Assembly (NCBI RefSeq): GCF_900113605.1
Contig: NZ_FOPY01000019.1
Coordinates: 1-52,670, forward strand
Direction: 5' to 3'
Length of the DNA: 52,670 nt
Source: Modicisalibacter xianhensis
GTDB lineage: Bacteria > Pseudomonadota > Gammaproteobacteria > Pseudomonadales > Halomonadaceae
Shown here: positions 8,414 to 16,844 of the stretch, in pieces
Layout: each line of letters begins with the position of its first letter
How positions within the stretch are numbered: the stretch's first letter is position 1
Notes under the pieces: generated by a model
Database searches by the model: none
Seen by the model: only the letters and a program-made list of their open reading frames with translations
Told to the model about the DNA's origin: nothing
Made by a program: the position numbers and the translations under genes

Positions 8414-8817
8414 TATCGTGCCGGGACGGCGCGGATGCGCCCGTTGTCGTCCAGCGCCACCATCACGAAGCGTGCCTCGGTGACCTTGTAGAGTTCGTCG
8501 GGGCTGCGCTCGTGGGGCGGACGTATCCACACCTCGACATCGATCTTGATCGAGCTGCGGCCGATGTCGCGCACCGCCGTGAAGACATTGACCACGGACC
8601 CAACCCGTACCGGGCACAGGAAATCCATGGCCTCGATGGCGACCGTGGCGGTGCGCCCGTGCGCCAGCCGCCCGGCACAGAGTTCGGCCGCCTGGTCCAT
8701 CTGGTTGACCAGCCATCCACCGGCAATGTCGCCATAGACATTGGTGTCCTGGCCGGTGGCCAGCAGCTTGAGCGTCAGGTCGCCCTGCGGGGCGGGTACG
8801 TCATCGAGGTCGGTCAT
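8413..8817 (-). CDS. Acyl-CoA thioesterase, hotdog fold (YciA-like)
   Basis: A 134-residue single-hotdog protein. The segment NVYGDIAGGWLVNQMDQAAELCA corresponds to the YciA/BACH active-site region, with the catalytic Asp in the GDI turn, and FLCPVRVGSVVNVFTAV is the following strand-turn typical of acyl-CoA thioesterases. It should hydrolyse acyl-CoA to free acid and CoA in the cytoplasm. ATG 8817 is preferred over the in-frame TTG at 8835; GGGAAG is present upstream. It is divergent from pstS. Substrate chain length cannot be told from the sequence. Confidence 0.85.
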   Translation of the reverse strand: MTDLDDVPAPQGDLTLKLLATGQDTNVYGDIAGGWLVNQMDQAAELCAGRLAHGRTATVAIEAMDFLCPVRVGSVVNVFTAVRDIGRSSIKIDVEVWIRPPHERSPDELYKVTEARFVMVALDDNGRIRAVPAR

Positions 8818-8929
8818 GATCGGCTCGCTTCCCAACGGTTGTTATTGTCACACTGAAATGCGGCCATCTTAACCCTCGCCATGGTCATCGGCCATAGGTC
8901 GTCGTGGCGAACCATCTACGGAGGCAATC

Positions 8930-9907
8930 ATGGTCGATCGTCGCTTGCCGGGCTTGTGGGTGCTGCTGGCTTGGCTGGTCGTGTCACTCCCGGCCCAGGC
9001 ACAGCCCGAGCGCCTGGCGATCGTTGCTGGCAACCTGGACATTACCGGTTCGGATACCCTGGCCGAGCTGATGATAGCCTGGGGGGAACGCTTCGAGCGG
9101 CAGCATCCCGGGGTGCGTGTGCAATTGCAGGCCACCGGGTCGGCGACGGCGCCGCCGGCGCTGGTGGAGGGCACCAGCCGGGTTGGCGCGATGTCACGTC
9201 CCATGACGTCGAGCGAACGGGATGCCTTCATCGAACGCTATGGCTACGCGCCGTTGGTGGTGCCCGTCGCCATCGATGCCCTGGCCGTCTTCGTGCACCG
9301 CACGAATCCACTGGAGGCCATCAGCCTGGCACAACTGGATGCGTTGTTCTCGGACACGCATCGTTGCGGTGCGTCCCGGGCGCTGACGCGCTGGGGAGAC
9401 CTGGGGTTGACGGGGCGCTGGCGGGATCGACGCTTCGATCTGCATGGCCGAACTGCAGCCTCGGGTACCTACGCCATCTTCAAGCGCGACGTGCTGTGCC
9501 ATGGTGACTTTCGACCCCAGGTCAACAAGTACACGGGTTCCTCGGCCGTCGTGGCGGCCGTGGCGGAAAGCCCGGCCGGCATCGGCTATGCGGGCATGGG
9601 CTACGTGACCGGCGCCGTGAAGCCGCTGGCGCTGATCGATGCCCGGGGCGAACGTGTCTCGCCGACCATGGCGGCGGCCATCAGTGGCCGCTATCCACTG
9701 GCGCGTCCCCTCTATCTGTATGTCAACCTGCCGCCCGGCGAACGGCTACCGCCCCTGGAGCGGGCCTTCTTCGACCTGGTGCTGTCGGGCGAAGGACAAG
9801 CGCTGGTGCGCGAGGCGGGCTTCGTGCCACTGGCCGAGGAGACACGTGTCCAGGCCCGACATGCGCTGGGCCTGGACACATCACCGGAACCCATGTCATC
9901 CGACTGA
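8930..9907 (+). CDS. pstS: Phosphate ABC transporter substrate-binding protein
   Basis: A 325-residue periplasmic protein with a Sec signal peptide (hydrophobic LWVLLAWLVVSLPAQAQ, cleavage near residue 24). The phosphate-binding elements ITGSDTLAEL, TGSATAPPALVEGTSRVGAMSRPM and TAASGTYAIFKRDV follow the PstS pattern of TGS, SR and SGT loops. It delivers phosphate to the PstCAB permease encoded directly downstream. GGAGG sits 5 bases before ATG 8930. I see no good Pho box in the 112 bases upstream. The gap to pstC is 53 bases and itself contains a Pho-box-like repeat. Confidence 0.92.
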   Translation: MVDRRLPGLWVLLAWLVVSLPAQAQPERLAIVAGNLDITGSDTLAELMIAWGERFERQHPGVRVQLQATGSATAPPALVEGTSRVGAMSRPMTSSERDAFIERYGYAPLVVPVAIDALAVFVHRTNPLEAISLAQLDALFSDTHRCGASRALTRWGDLGLTGRWRDRRFDLHGRTAASGTYAIFKRDVLCHGDFRPQVNKYTGSSAVVAAVAESPAGIGYAGMGYVTGAVKPLALIDARGERVSPTMAAAISGRYPLARPLYLYVNLPPGERLPPLERAFFDLVLSGEGQALVREAGFVPLAEETRVQARHALGLDTSPEPMSSD

Positions 9908-9921
9908 CATGAAATTGTCGT
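9904..9921 (+). promoter_or_regulatory. Pho-box-like repeat upstream of pstC
   Basis: CTGACAT (9904-9910) and TTGTCGT (9915-9921) are two copies of the CTGTCAT half-site, 11 bases apart with the AT-rich spacer GAAA, which is PhoB box architecture. It begins just before the pstS stop. The -10 is not clear. One mismatch in the first half-site and two in the second keep this moderate. Confidence 0.5.
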
Positions 9922-9960
9922 AAAGTGCTGCTCCATGCTTGAGTGACGGACCGCTGAGCC

Positions 9961-12111
9961 ATGATCGATCATTCCACGCCTGCCCTGGGCCTGCGCCGTC
10001 GGCTGCGCCAGTCGCGCGACCGCCTGGCGACGCTGTTGATCAGCGCCGGCGGCATCGGCGTCATTGCCGCCGTGCTGGCGATCGGTGTGTTTCTGGCGCT
10101 GGAAGTGGCGCCATTGTTCACGTCGGCAAGCGTCGATGCCGAGACGTCACCGCTTGCCTTGAACCGCGAACAGGATGAGGTGGCCTGGATGCAGGTTGAT
10201 GGCCCGGCGCAGATCACCTTGCTGGATTCGCACGGGACAGTCTGGCAAGGCTCCCCGTCGCAGACACTCGCGCCCGTGGCGAGGCTGGGGCAGGAACAGG
10301 CCATTGTCAGTACGGCACACACATCGCGGTGGCTGGCCCTGGGCCTGAGCCAAGGCGAGGTCATCCTGGTGCCGCGTGGCGACGATGCGCGCCCGAGATG
10401 GTCGCAGGCGAGCCGCTACGCCCTGTTTGCCGGACAGCCGGTCGACGAGCTGGTCATGCAGGGCAACGACGACGAACGCTGGCTGTTGGCCGGCCGCAGC
10501 GACACAGACGACGTCGCCATCATCATGAAGCGCGGTGCGACCGATACGGCACGACGCCATGCGCTGGCGGAACGCGCCTCGCACCTGGCGCTGGGGGGGG
10601 ATCGTCTGGTGCTCGCCGACGATTCACAATTGTCGGTCTGGTCGTTGGCCGCATCCGAGCCACGGTCGTTGGGGCAACTGACCGCGGTGAGCGCGGATCG
10701 ACAAATCACTGCGATGACCTACCTGGTCGGTGGCGAGACCCTGCTGGTCGGCGACAGCGGCGGGGGGATACGTCGCTGGCTGAATACGCATGGCGAGGCG
10801 GCACCGCTGGTTGCTGCCGAACCTTACCGCGGCATGGACAATGCGCCGGTCATCGGGTTGCTGGCGTTTCCCGAGCGTCGCCTGGCCCTGGCCATCGGTG
10901 CCGATGGCGGACTGGCGCTCTATCAGGCCTTGGCCGGTCAGCGCTGGCGAGGCAAGACGCCGGACGGCCTTCCGCGAGCGGTGGATTTTACCGCCGATGG
11001 TCGCGCGCTGTGGTGGCTCGGCGACATGGGCCTGACCCGGTTAGCCATCACCGCCGAACATGCCGAGGTGAGCTGGGAAACGCTCTGGACGCCGGTGCTC
11101 TACGAAGGCCATGACGAAGCGCTGCATCGTTGGCAGGTCGCGACCGGCGGCGTCGAGAGCGAAACCCGCTTCGGACTGGCGCCATTGGCCTGGGGCACGC
11201 TCAAGGCAGCGGCCTGGGCGCTCGTCTTCGCGATTCCGCTGGCCCTGGGCGCCGCCGTGCACAGTGCCGTCTACATGTCGGCGCACTTGCGCACACGCAT
11301 CAAGCCGACGCTCGAGTTGATGGAGGCGTTGCCCGGCGTGGTCATCGGGTTCGTGGCCGGGTTGGTGTTGGCCCCCTACGTCGAGCGGCACCTGGCCGGG
11401 GCCTTGGCTCTGGCCGTGATCCTGCCGCTGGGCATGCTGCTGGCGGGAGCGCTCTGGGCACGTCTGCCGCATGGCCTGCGTGCTCGATTGCCGCTGGGTT
11501 GGGCGGGGATCTGGCTGATGCCCTGGCTGGCGCTGCTGGTGTGGCTGGCCATGTACAGCGCACCGAGCCTGGAGGCGCTGGTGTTCGGTGGCGACCTGCG
11601 AGCCTGGCTGGAAACCCGGCTGGGGCTCGATTACGCCAGTCGCAACGCCATGATCGTGGGCCTGGCGATGGGCTTCGCGGTGGTGCCCACGATCTATGCC
11701 CTGGCCGAGGATGCCTTGGCCGGGGTGCCGCGCAGCCTGGGCGAAGGTGCCCAGGCATTGGGCGCGACCCGCTGGCAGGCGCTGTGGCGCGTGCTGCTGC
11801 CGGCGGCGAGCCCGGGCATCTTCTCGGCAGTGATGATCGGTGCCGGGCGTGCCGTCGGTGAAACCATGATCGTGCTGATGGCGACGGGCAACACGGCACT
11901 GATGTCATGGAATCCCTTCGAGGGCCTGCGTTCGGCGGCAGCCAACCTGGCCATCGAACTGCCCGAGGCAGCGGTGGGCAGTACCCATTATCGGCTGTTG
12001 TTCCTGAGTGCCCTGCTGCTGTTCGTGTTCACTTTCTGCGTCAATACGCTGGCCGAGGTGGTGCGCCTGCGTCTCAAGCGTCGTTACCGTCATCTGGGGA
12101 GTGGGACATGA
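9961..12111 (+). CDS. pstC: Phosphate ABC transporter permease PstC, long form with extra soluble domain
   Basis: A 716-residue protein, about twice the length of E. coli PstC (319). TM1 spans about residues 24-50. Residues 52-400 form a soluble insert rich in short beta-repeat units (e.g. MTYLVGGETLLVGDSGGGIRRWL), suggesting a beta-propeller in the periplasm. The canonical permease core follows from residue 405, with at least five TM segments and the EAA loop EGAQALGATRWQALWRVLLP that contacts the ATPase. From memory, Pseudomonas PstC is also long, so this is a clade form, not an error. Its stop overlaps the pstA start (ATGA, 12108-12111), so translation is coupled. Confidence 0.9.
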   Translation: MIDHSTPALGLRRRLRQSRDRLATLLISAGGIGVIAAVLAIGVFLALEVAPLFTSASVDAETSPLALNREQDEVAWMQVDGPAQITLLDSHGTVWQGSPSQTLAPVARLGQEQAIVSTAHTSRWLALGLSQGEVILVPRGDDARPRWSQASRYALFAGQPVDELVMQGNDDERWLLAGRSDTDDVAIIMKRGATDTARRHALAERASHLALGGDRLVLADDSQLSVWSLAASEPRSLGQLTAVSADRQITAMTYLVGGETLLVGDSGGGIRRWLNTHGEAAPLVAAEPYRGMDNAPVIGLLAFPERRLALAIGADGGLALYQALAGQRWRGKTPDGLPRAVDFTADGRALWWLGDMGLTRLAITAEHAEVSWETLWTPVLYEGHDEALHRWQVATGGVESETRFGLAPLAWGTLKAAAWALVFAIPLALGAAVHSAVYMSAHLRTRIKPTLELMEALPGVVIGFVAGLVLAPYVERHLAGALALAVILPLGMLLAGALWARLPHGLRARLPLGWAGIWLMPWLALLVWLAMYSAPSLEALVFGGDLRAWLETRLGLDYASRNAMIVGLAMGFAVVPTIYALAEDALAGVPRSLGEGAQALGATRWQALWRVLLPAASPGIFSAVMIGAGRAVGETMIVLMATGNTALMSWNPFEGLRSAAANLAIELPEAAVGSTHYRLLFLSALLLFVFTFCVNTLAEVVRLRLKRRYRHLGSGT

Positions 12112-13676
12112 CGTCATGGCGCCGGCAGGGTGAAGGAGGCTGGCCATGGCTGGCGGCGGGCAGCGTGGCGTTGTCGCTGCTGGCGCTGCTGGCACTGCTG
12201 GTGTTGCTTGGCAGTCGGGGGCTGGCGCATTTCTGGCCGGCGCCGGTCGAGGTCGTCACGCTGGAATCCGGGGAGCGCTTTGCCGGGCAACGGGTGCGCC
12301 AGGAACGTATCGCCGGCGATCCCCAGGTTGACGTGCTCTACCGCACCGGCAACCGCGACCTCGACGGCAGCTACTGGCGCTGGGTGGGTGCCGGTGCCAT
12401 CGACACTCGCCGGTATCCCGACGACCTGCTGGTACTGGAGCGCGAGCACTGGGGAGAATTTCTGGGACGGCTGGTGGCGCTCCGTGCGGCAGGCGACGCG
12501 GTGCCGTTGCCTGCGGCAAGCGATGAGGCCTGGCATGTCCTGCGCGAAAGACTGACGCGGGTGGAGGCGCTACGCGAACAACGCCGACAGTTGAGCGAAG
12601 ACGTGATCGCCCCCTTGGCGAGGCGTCTGGCGGCGCTGCGTAGTTCAGAAGCGCTGGACCCGGCACGGCAGCAGACACTGACCGAGCAGTGGGAGGCGGC
12701 CCGCCAACGGCTGGATGCGCTCGATACCGCCCTGGCACGGGATGCGTTGATTCTCGAGAGCGTCGATGGCCAGCGGCTGGAACAGCCATTGGCCGGGGTG
12801 CTGGCGGCCTGGCGGCCCAATGCCATGTCCTGGGTCGACAGACTGCTGCACTGGGGGCGCGGCGTGGGTCGGTTTCTCAGCGAGGGACCGCGCGCCGGCA
12901 GTCTCGAAGGCGGCGTATGGCCGGCCATCTTCGGCACGGTGATGATGGTGCTGCTGATGTCGCTGATCGTCACGCCCTTTGGGGTGCTGGCCGCCGTCTA
13001 CCTCAACGAGGTGGCCCGCCAGGGGCCGCTGATCCGCCTGGTGCGCATCGCCGTGCGCAATCTGGCCGGCGTGCCGTCGATCGTCTACGGCGTGTTCGGC
13101 CTCGGGGTGTTCGTCTATGGCATCGGTGGCCAGCTCGACAGCTGGTTCTTCAGCGAGCGGCTGCCGTCGCCGACCTTCGGCACCGGCGGCCTGCTGTGGG
13201 CATCGCTGACCCTGGCCCTGCTGACCCTGCCGGTGGTCATCGTCGCCACCGAGGAGGGCCTGGCACGGATTCCCGACCAGCAGCGTGAAGGCGCGCTGGC
13301 GCTGGGTGCCACCCGCTACGAGATGCTGCGCCGGGTCGTGCTGCCCATGGCCGTACCGGCCATGCTCACCGGTGTGATCCTGGCGGTGGCGCGTGCCGCC
13401 GGCGAGGTGGCGCCGCTGATGCTGGTAGGCGTGGCACGGCTGGCGCCCCAGCTACCGCTGGACGGTGAGTTCCCCTTCCTGCATCTTGATAGCAAGTTCA
13501 TGCACCTTGGCTACCATATCTACAACATCGGCTTTCAGGGCGGCGATGTCGAGCGGGCCCTGCCGCTGGTGTATGCCAGTGCGCTGCTGCTGGTCGTGGT
13601 CATCGTGGTGCTTAACCTAACTGCAATATTTCTGCGTCATCATCTGCGGGCACGTCATCGTGCTCCGGAGCGTTAA
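12108..13676 (+). CDS. pstA: Phosphate ABC transporter permease PstA, long form
   Basis: A 522-residue permease partner, against 296 in E. coli. TM1 is at about residues 15-38. A soluble insert runs from 40 to 255, its second half a predicted coiled coil ([20 protein letters not shown] onward). The permease core then starts at [20 protein letters not shown] and carries the EAA loop [20 protein letters not shown]. With PstC it forms the phosphate channel in the inner membrane. Start ATG 12108 overlaps the pstC stop by 4 bases; an upstream in-frame extension (from 11907) lies inside pstC and is rejected. Both permeases carry enlarged inserts after TM1, so these may face each other in the periplasm. 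Confidence 0.9.
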   Translation: MTSWRRQGEGGWPWLAAGSVALSLLALLALLVLLGSRGLAHFWPAPVEVVTLESGERFAGQRVRQERIAGDPQVDVLYRTGNRDLDGSYWRWVGAGAIDTRRYPDDLLVLEREHWGEFLGRLVALRAAGDAVPLPAASDEAWHVLRERLTRVEALREQRRQLSEDVIAPLARRLAALRSSEALDPARQQTLTEQWEAARQRLDALDTALARDALILESVDGQRLEQPLAGVLAAWRPNAMSWVDRLLHWGRGVGRFLSEGPRAGSLEGGVWPAIFGTVMMVLLMSLIVTPFGVLAAVYLNEVARQGPLIRLVRIAVRNLAGVPSIVYGVFGLGVFVYGIGGQLDSWFFSERLPSPTFGTGGLLWASLTLALLTLPVVIVATEEGLARIPDQQREGALALGATRYEMLRRVVLPMAVPAMLTGVILAVARAAGEVAPLMLVGVARLAPQLPLDGEFPFLHLDSKFMHLGYHIYNIGFQGGDVERALPLVYASALLLVVVIVVLNLTAIFLRHHLRARHRAPER

Positions 13677-13690
13677 GAGGTTATTCGACG

Positions 13691-14509
13691 TTGTCAGCCA
13701 CCTTGCCATCCCGAGTGACATCGGCATCAGCGGCAGTGACGGACTTTGCCAGCACGGCCAGCTGCTTCGAGATCGAGGGGCTGTGCCTGGCCTACGATGG
13801 CAAACAGGCATTGCGCAATCTGACGCTGCGCATCCCGCGCCAGCGGGTAACGGCGTTCATCGGCCCCTCAGGCTGCGGCAAGTCGACCCTGCTGCGTGTG
13901 CTCAACCGTCTGCACGATCTCAACGAGGACGTCAGTCGGCAGGGGCGGGTGAGCCTGGAAGGCCAGGATATCCATGCCCCGCAGGTCGACGTGGCGGAAT
14001 TGCGTCGGCGGGTGGGCATGGTGTTCCAGACGCCCAACCCCTTTCCGATGTCGATCTACGACAACGTGGCCTTCGGTGTCCGTCTGCAGGGCATCAAGCG
14101 CAAGCGCGTGCTCGACGAAATCGTCGAGTGGGCACTCGACTCGGCGGCATTGTGGGACGAGGTCAAGGATCGCCTGCACGGGTCGGCCTGGGCCTTGTCC
14201 GGCGGCCAGCAGCAGCGTCTGGTGATCGCCCGGACCCTGGCGGTACAGCCCGACGTGCTGCTGCTCGACGAGCCGGCATCGGCGCTCGATCCGATATCGA
14301 CCCTCAAGATCGAGGAATTGATTCGTTCGCTCAAGTCGCGGCTGACCCTGGTCCTGGTCACGCACAACATGCAGCAGGCGGCGCGGGTCTCGGACTACAC
14401 GGCCTTCCTGCAGGATGGCGAACTCGTCGAATATGCCGCCACCGACAACCTGTTCACCAACCCCCGGCTACGGCGTACCGAAAACTACATCACGGGCCGC
14501 ATGAGCTAA
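13691..14509 (+). CDS. pstB: Phosphate ABC transporter ATP-binding protein
   Basis: A 272-residue ABC ATPase that powers PstCA. Walker A is GPSGCGKST, the Q-loop [22 protein letters not shown] is the PstB hallmark, the signature is LSGGQQQRL, Walker [13 protein letters not shown], and the H-loop [13 protein letters not shown] 13691 is taken as start because AGAGG lies about 10 bases upstream and the gap to pstA is then only 14 bases. A downstream GTG at 13715 is an alternative. The first 20 residues are a Ser/Ala-rich extension before the conserved core. Confidence 0.93.
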   Translation: MSATLPSRVTSASAAVTDFASTASCFEIEGLCLAYDGKQALRNLTLRIPRQRVTAFIGPSGCGKSTLLRVLNRLHDLNEDVSRQGRVSLEGQDIHAPQVDVAELRRRVGMVFQTPNPFPMSIYDNVAFGVRLQGIKRKRVLDEIVEWALDSAALWDEVKDRLHGSAWALSGGQQQRLVIARTLAVQPDVLLLDEPASALDPISTLKIEELIRSLKSRLTLVLVTHNMQQAARVSDYTAFLQDGELVEYAATDNLFTNPRLRRTENYITGRMS

Positions 14510-14531
14510 TCCTGCGGTCGAGGAGTCAGAC

Positions 14532-15260
14532 ATGGACATCACCAGCGATACTCACAGCCAGCACATTTCCAAGCAGTTCAACCATGAACTCGAGGAACTC
14601 AAGACCCACCTGATGGCCATGGGCGGCCTGGTCGAGAAGCAGGTCCAGGATGCCATCGAGGCCCTGCTCGAAGGCGACAGCCGGCTGGCCGAGCGCGTGC
14701 GCGACAACGACCAGGCCGTCAACGACATGCAGCTCAAGATCGACGAGGAAGCGACTCGCGTGCTGGCCCGTCGCCAGCCGGCGGCGTCCGACCTGCGTCT
14801 GGTGCTGGCGGTAATCCGCGCCACCTCGGATCTCGAGCGCATCGGTGACGAGGCCAGCAAGATCGCCCGCAACGCCCTGGCCCTGGTGGAAGCCGGACGC
14901 AATGCGCGCGGCTTCGTCGAGGTTCGCCACATCAGCGAGCACGTCCGGCGCATGGTGCGCGACGCACTGACTGCCTTCGCGCGTTTCGATATCGAGCTGG
15001 CCGTCAAGGTGGCGCAAGAGGACGACACCGTCGACAGCGAATACACTACCGCCATGCGCTCGCTGATGACCTTCATGATGGAAGACCCGCGCTCGATCAG
15101 TTCGATCCTCAGCGTGATGTGGATCCTGCGGGCGCTGGAACGCATCGGTGACCACGCCGACAACCTGGCCGAATATGTCATTTACCTGGTCAAGGGGCTC
15201 GATGTGCGCCATACGGCGAGCGACAAGCTTGACGATCAGGTCGGCAAGCATAAGAGTTAG
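14532..15260 (+). CDS. phoU: Phosphate signalling regulator PhoU
   Basis: A 242-residue all-alpha protein made of two PhoU repeats, each with the metal-binding motif: DLERIGDEASKIA (about residues 97-109) and ALERIGDHADNLAEYV (about 198-213). PhoU links the Pst permease to the PhoR kinase and keeps the Pho response off when phosphate is ample. GAGGAG-type SD lies upstream of ATG 14532, 22 bases after pstB. It closes the pst operon; the next gene, cysZ, starts 26 bases later behind its own GGAAAAGG site. Confidence 0.96.
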   Translation: MDITSDTHSQHISKQFNHELEELKTHLMAMGGLVEKQVQDAIEALLEGDSRLAERVRDNDQAVNDMQLKIDEEATRVLARRQPAASDLRLVLAVIRATSDLERIGDEASKIARNALALVEAGRNARGFVEVRHISEHVRRMVRDALTAFARFDIELAVKVAQEDDTVDSEYTTAMRSLMTFMMEDPRSISSILSVMWILRALERIGDHADNLAEYVIYLVKGLDVRHTASDKLDDQVGKHKS

Positions 15261-15286
15261 GCCTTTTCGCAACGGAAAAGGCTCAT

Positions 15287-16012
15287 ATGCTCAACGCGTT
15301 TGGCGCCCTGGCGCAGGGAACCCGGCTGGTATTGTCGAAGGGCCTGCGCCGCTACGTCTTCATGCCGGTGCTCGTCAACCTGATCCTGTACGCAGGTACC
15401 ATCGTCTATCTGCTCAACAATTTCGGTGGCTGGATCGACTACTGGATGCTCAAGGTGCCGGGCTGGCTGGAATGGCTGGAATGGTTGATCTGGCCATTGC
15501 TTGTACTGAGCCTGGTCGTGGTGGTGTTCTTCACCTTCACCCTGGTCTCCAACCTGATCGCGGCGCCGTTCTACGGTTTCCTTGCCGAGAAGGTCGAGTT
15601 GCGTGTCACCGGGCAGCCGCCCAGCGATGACCGCGGCTTCACGCGCACGGCCATCGACTCGCTGGGCCGAGAGCTGGTCAAGCTGGGGTACATCCTGCCG
15701 CGCATGGCGCTGCTGTTCGCGCTCGGTTTCGTGCCCGGCCTCAACCTGATCATGCCGTTTCTGTGGGCGGCGTTCTCCGCCTGGATGATGGCGATCACCT
15801 ATCTCGATTATCCGATGGACAACAACCGGGTCAGTTTCAAGGACATGCGCCGGCGTCTTCGCGCCCGCTGGTGGCCGACACTGACCTTTGGCGGCTGGGT
15901 GCTGGCGGCAACCTGGATACCGCTGGCCAACCTCATCTTCCTGCCCGGGGCGGTCGCCGGCTCGGTGCTGATGTGGCAGCAACATTACCGGCAACTGCCG
16001 GTCGTCCGGTAA
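15287..16012 (+). CDS. cysZ: Sulfate transporter CysZ
   Basis: A 241-residue inner-membrane protein of the CysZ/EI24 family, which imports sulfate for cysteine synthesis. Typical stretches are LRRYVFMPVLVNLILY, SNLIAAPFYGFLAEKVE and the closing AFSAWMMAITYLDYPMDNN. Hydrophobic segments lie at about 25-45, 65-90, 140-165 and 200-225. Length is near that of E. coli CysZ (253). Its position just downstream of phoU, with only 26 bases between, may place it on the end of the pst transcript. No cys regulon gene is nearby. Confidence 0.9.
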   Translation: MLNAFGALAQGTRLVLSKGLRRYVFMPVLVNLILYAGTIVYLLNNFGGWIDYWMLKVPGWLEWLEWLIWPLLVLSLVVVVFFTFTLVSNLIAAPFYGFLAEKVELRVTGQPPSDDRGFTRTAIDSLGRELVKLGYILPRMALLFALGFVPGLNLIMPFLWAAFSAWMMAITYLDYPMDNNRVSFKDMRRRLRARWWPTLTFGGWVLAATWIPLANLIFLPGAVAGSVLMWQQHYRQLPVVR

Positions 16013-16082
16013 CGTGCGGGCGTTTGTATCGAGAATGGTTTTCATCTAGCATGCATGGGCATTCGCCGATCGGGCCGTGCCC

Positions 16083-16844
16083 ATGCTGCCTTCACTCTCG
16101 GCCCTGTTTCAGGGGCCCCTTGCCGTCTTCCATGACCGGGTCCTGCTGACACCACAGGCCCAGGGCGATGTCGTGCCGGTGCAGCAGCTGTTTACCCCCC
16201 GCGGACTCGATGGCGTGCTGGACCGCTACGCCGGGGCGTTCACGACGCCGGTCTATCGCCGTCCCGATCGTCGGGCACTGGTGTCACAATGGTCCAAGTA
16301 TTTCCTGGCTCAGGTGGTCTATGTGCCGGTAGCGGCCAATCTGTTGCTCGACCGGCGCCTGCCGGTGGCATTCGACACGCTGGGTGTCCAACTCGATGAA
16401 CTGGGGCTGGTGGAACGTCTGGTGATCCCTCACGAGGGCGAGCACGTCTCGGTGCCCAAGGGGGATGTCGAGGCGCGCCTGCGCCCGCTGATGGAGGGAC
16501 TGCTGTGGCCGGTCATTGCCAGCATGACGGCGCATACCGGGATCGGCAGCAAGGCGCTGTGGAGCAATGTGGGCCATTACTACGCCTACCTGATCGGCCT
16601 GCTCCAGGACCTTCCCGCCCCGCCACCCTCGGTCGATGACGGAGCGCGCCTGATGGGCCTGTCCTGTTTCGCCGATGGCGAGCGCAACCCTCTCTATCGC
16701 CCGGTGCGTCACGTCGAGAACACCGAGGGTCAAGTCGAGTCGTTGCGGCGTGTCTGCTGCATACGTTACAAGCTGCCCGGTCTCGACTACTGCGGTAACT
16801 GCCCGCTGCCGGCGGCCTGTGCCATGCGCCGTGAGCCGGCCTGA
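16083..16844 (+). CDS. FhuF-like siderophore-iron reductase
   Basis: A 253-residue protein of the FhuF family, [2Fe-2S] reductases that release iron from ferric siderophores. The C-terminal cluster motif is intact: CC at RRVCCIRYKLPGLDYCGNC, i.e. C-C-x10-C-x2-C. The central HTGIGSKALWSNVGHYYAYL also fits the family. Start is ATG 16083; GTG 16077 is an alternative, and neither has a strong SD. The last 58 bases overlap the 3' end of phoR on the other strand. No siderophore receptor or biosynthesis gene is near. Confidence 0.83.
   Translation: MLPSLSALFQGPLAVFHDRVLLTPQAQGDVVPVQQLFTPRGLDGVLDRYAGAFTTPVYRRPDRRALVSQWSKYFLAQVVYVPVAANLLLDRRLPVAFDTLGVQLDELGLVERLVIPHEGEHVSVPKGDVEARLRPLMEGLLWPVIASMTAHTGIGSKALWSNVGHYYAYLIGLLQDLPAPPPSVDDGARLMGLSCFADGERNPLYRPVRHVENTEGQVESLRRVCCIRYKLPGLDYCGNCPLPAACAMRREPA

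Noticed and set aside
8836-8929. Possible Pho box before pstS (TTGTCAC and GGTCATC/GGTCGTC)
   Set aside because: No second half-site at 11-base spacing; the GGTC repeats are 13 bases apart and GC-rich.
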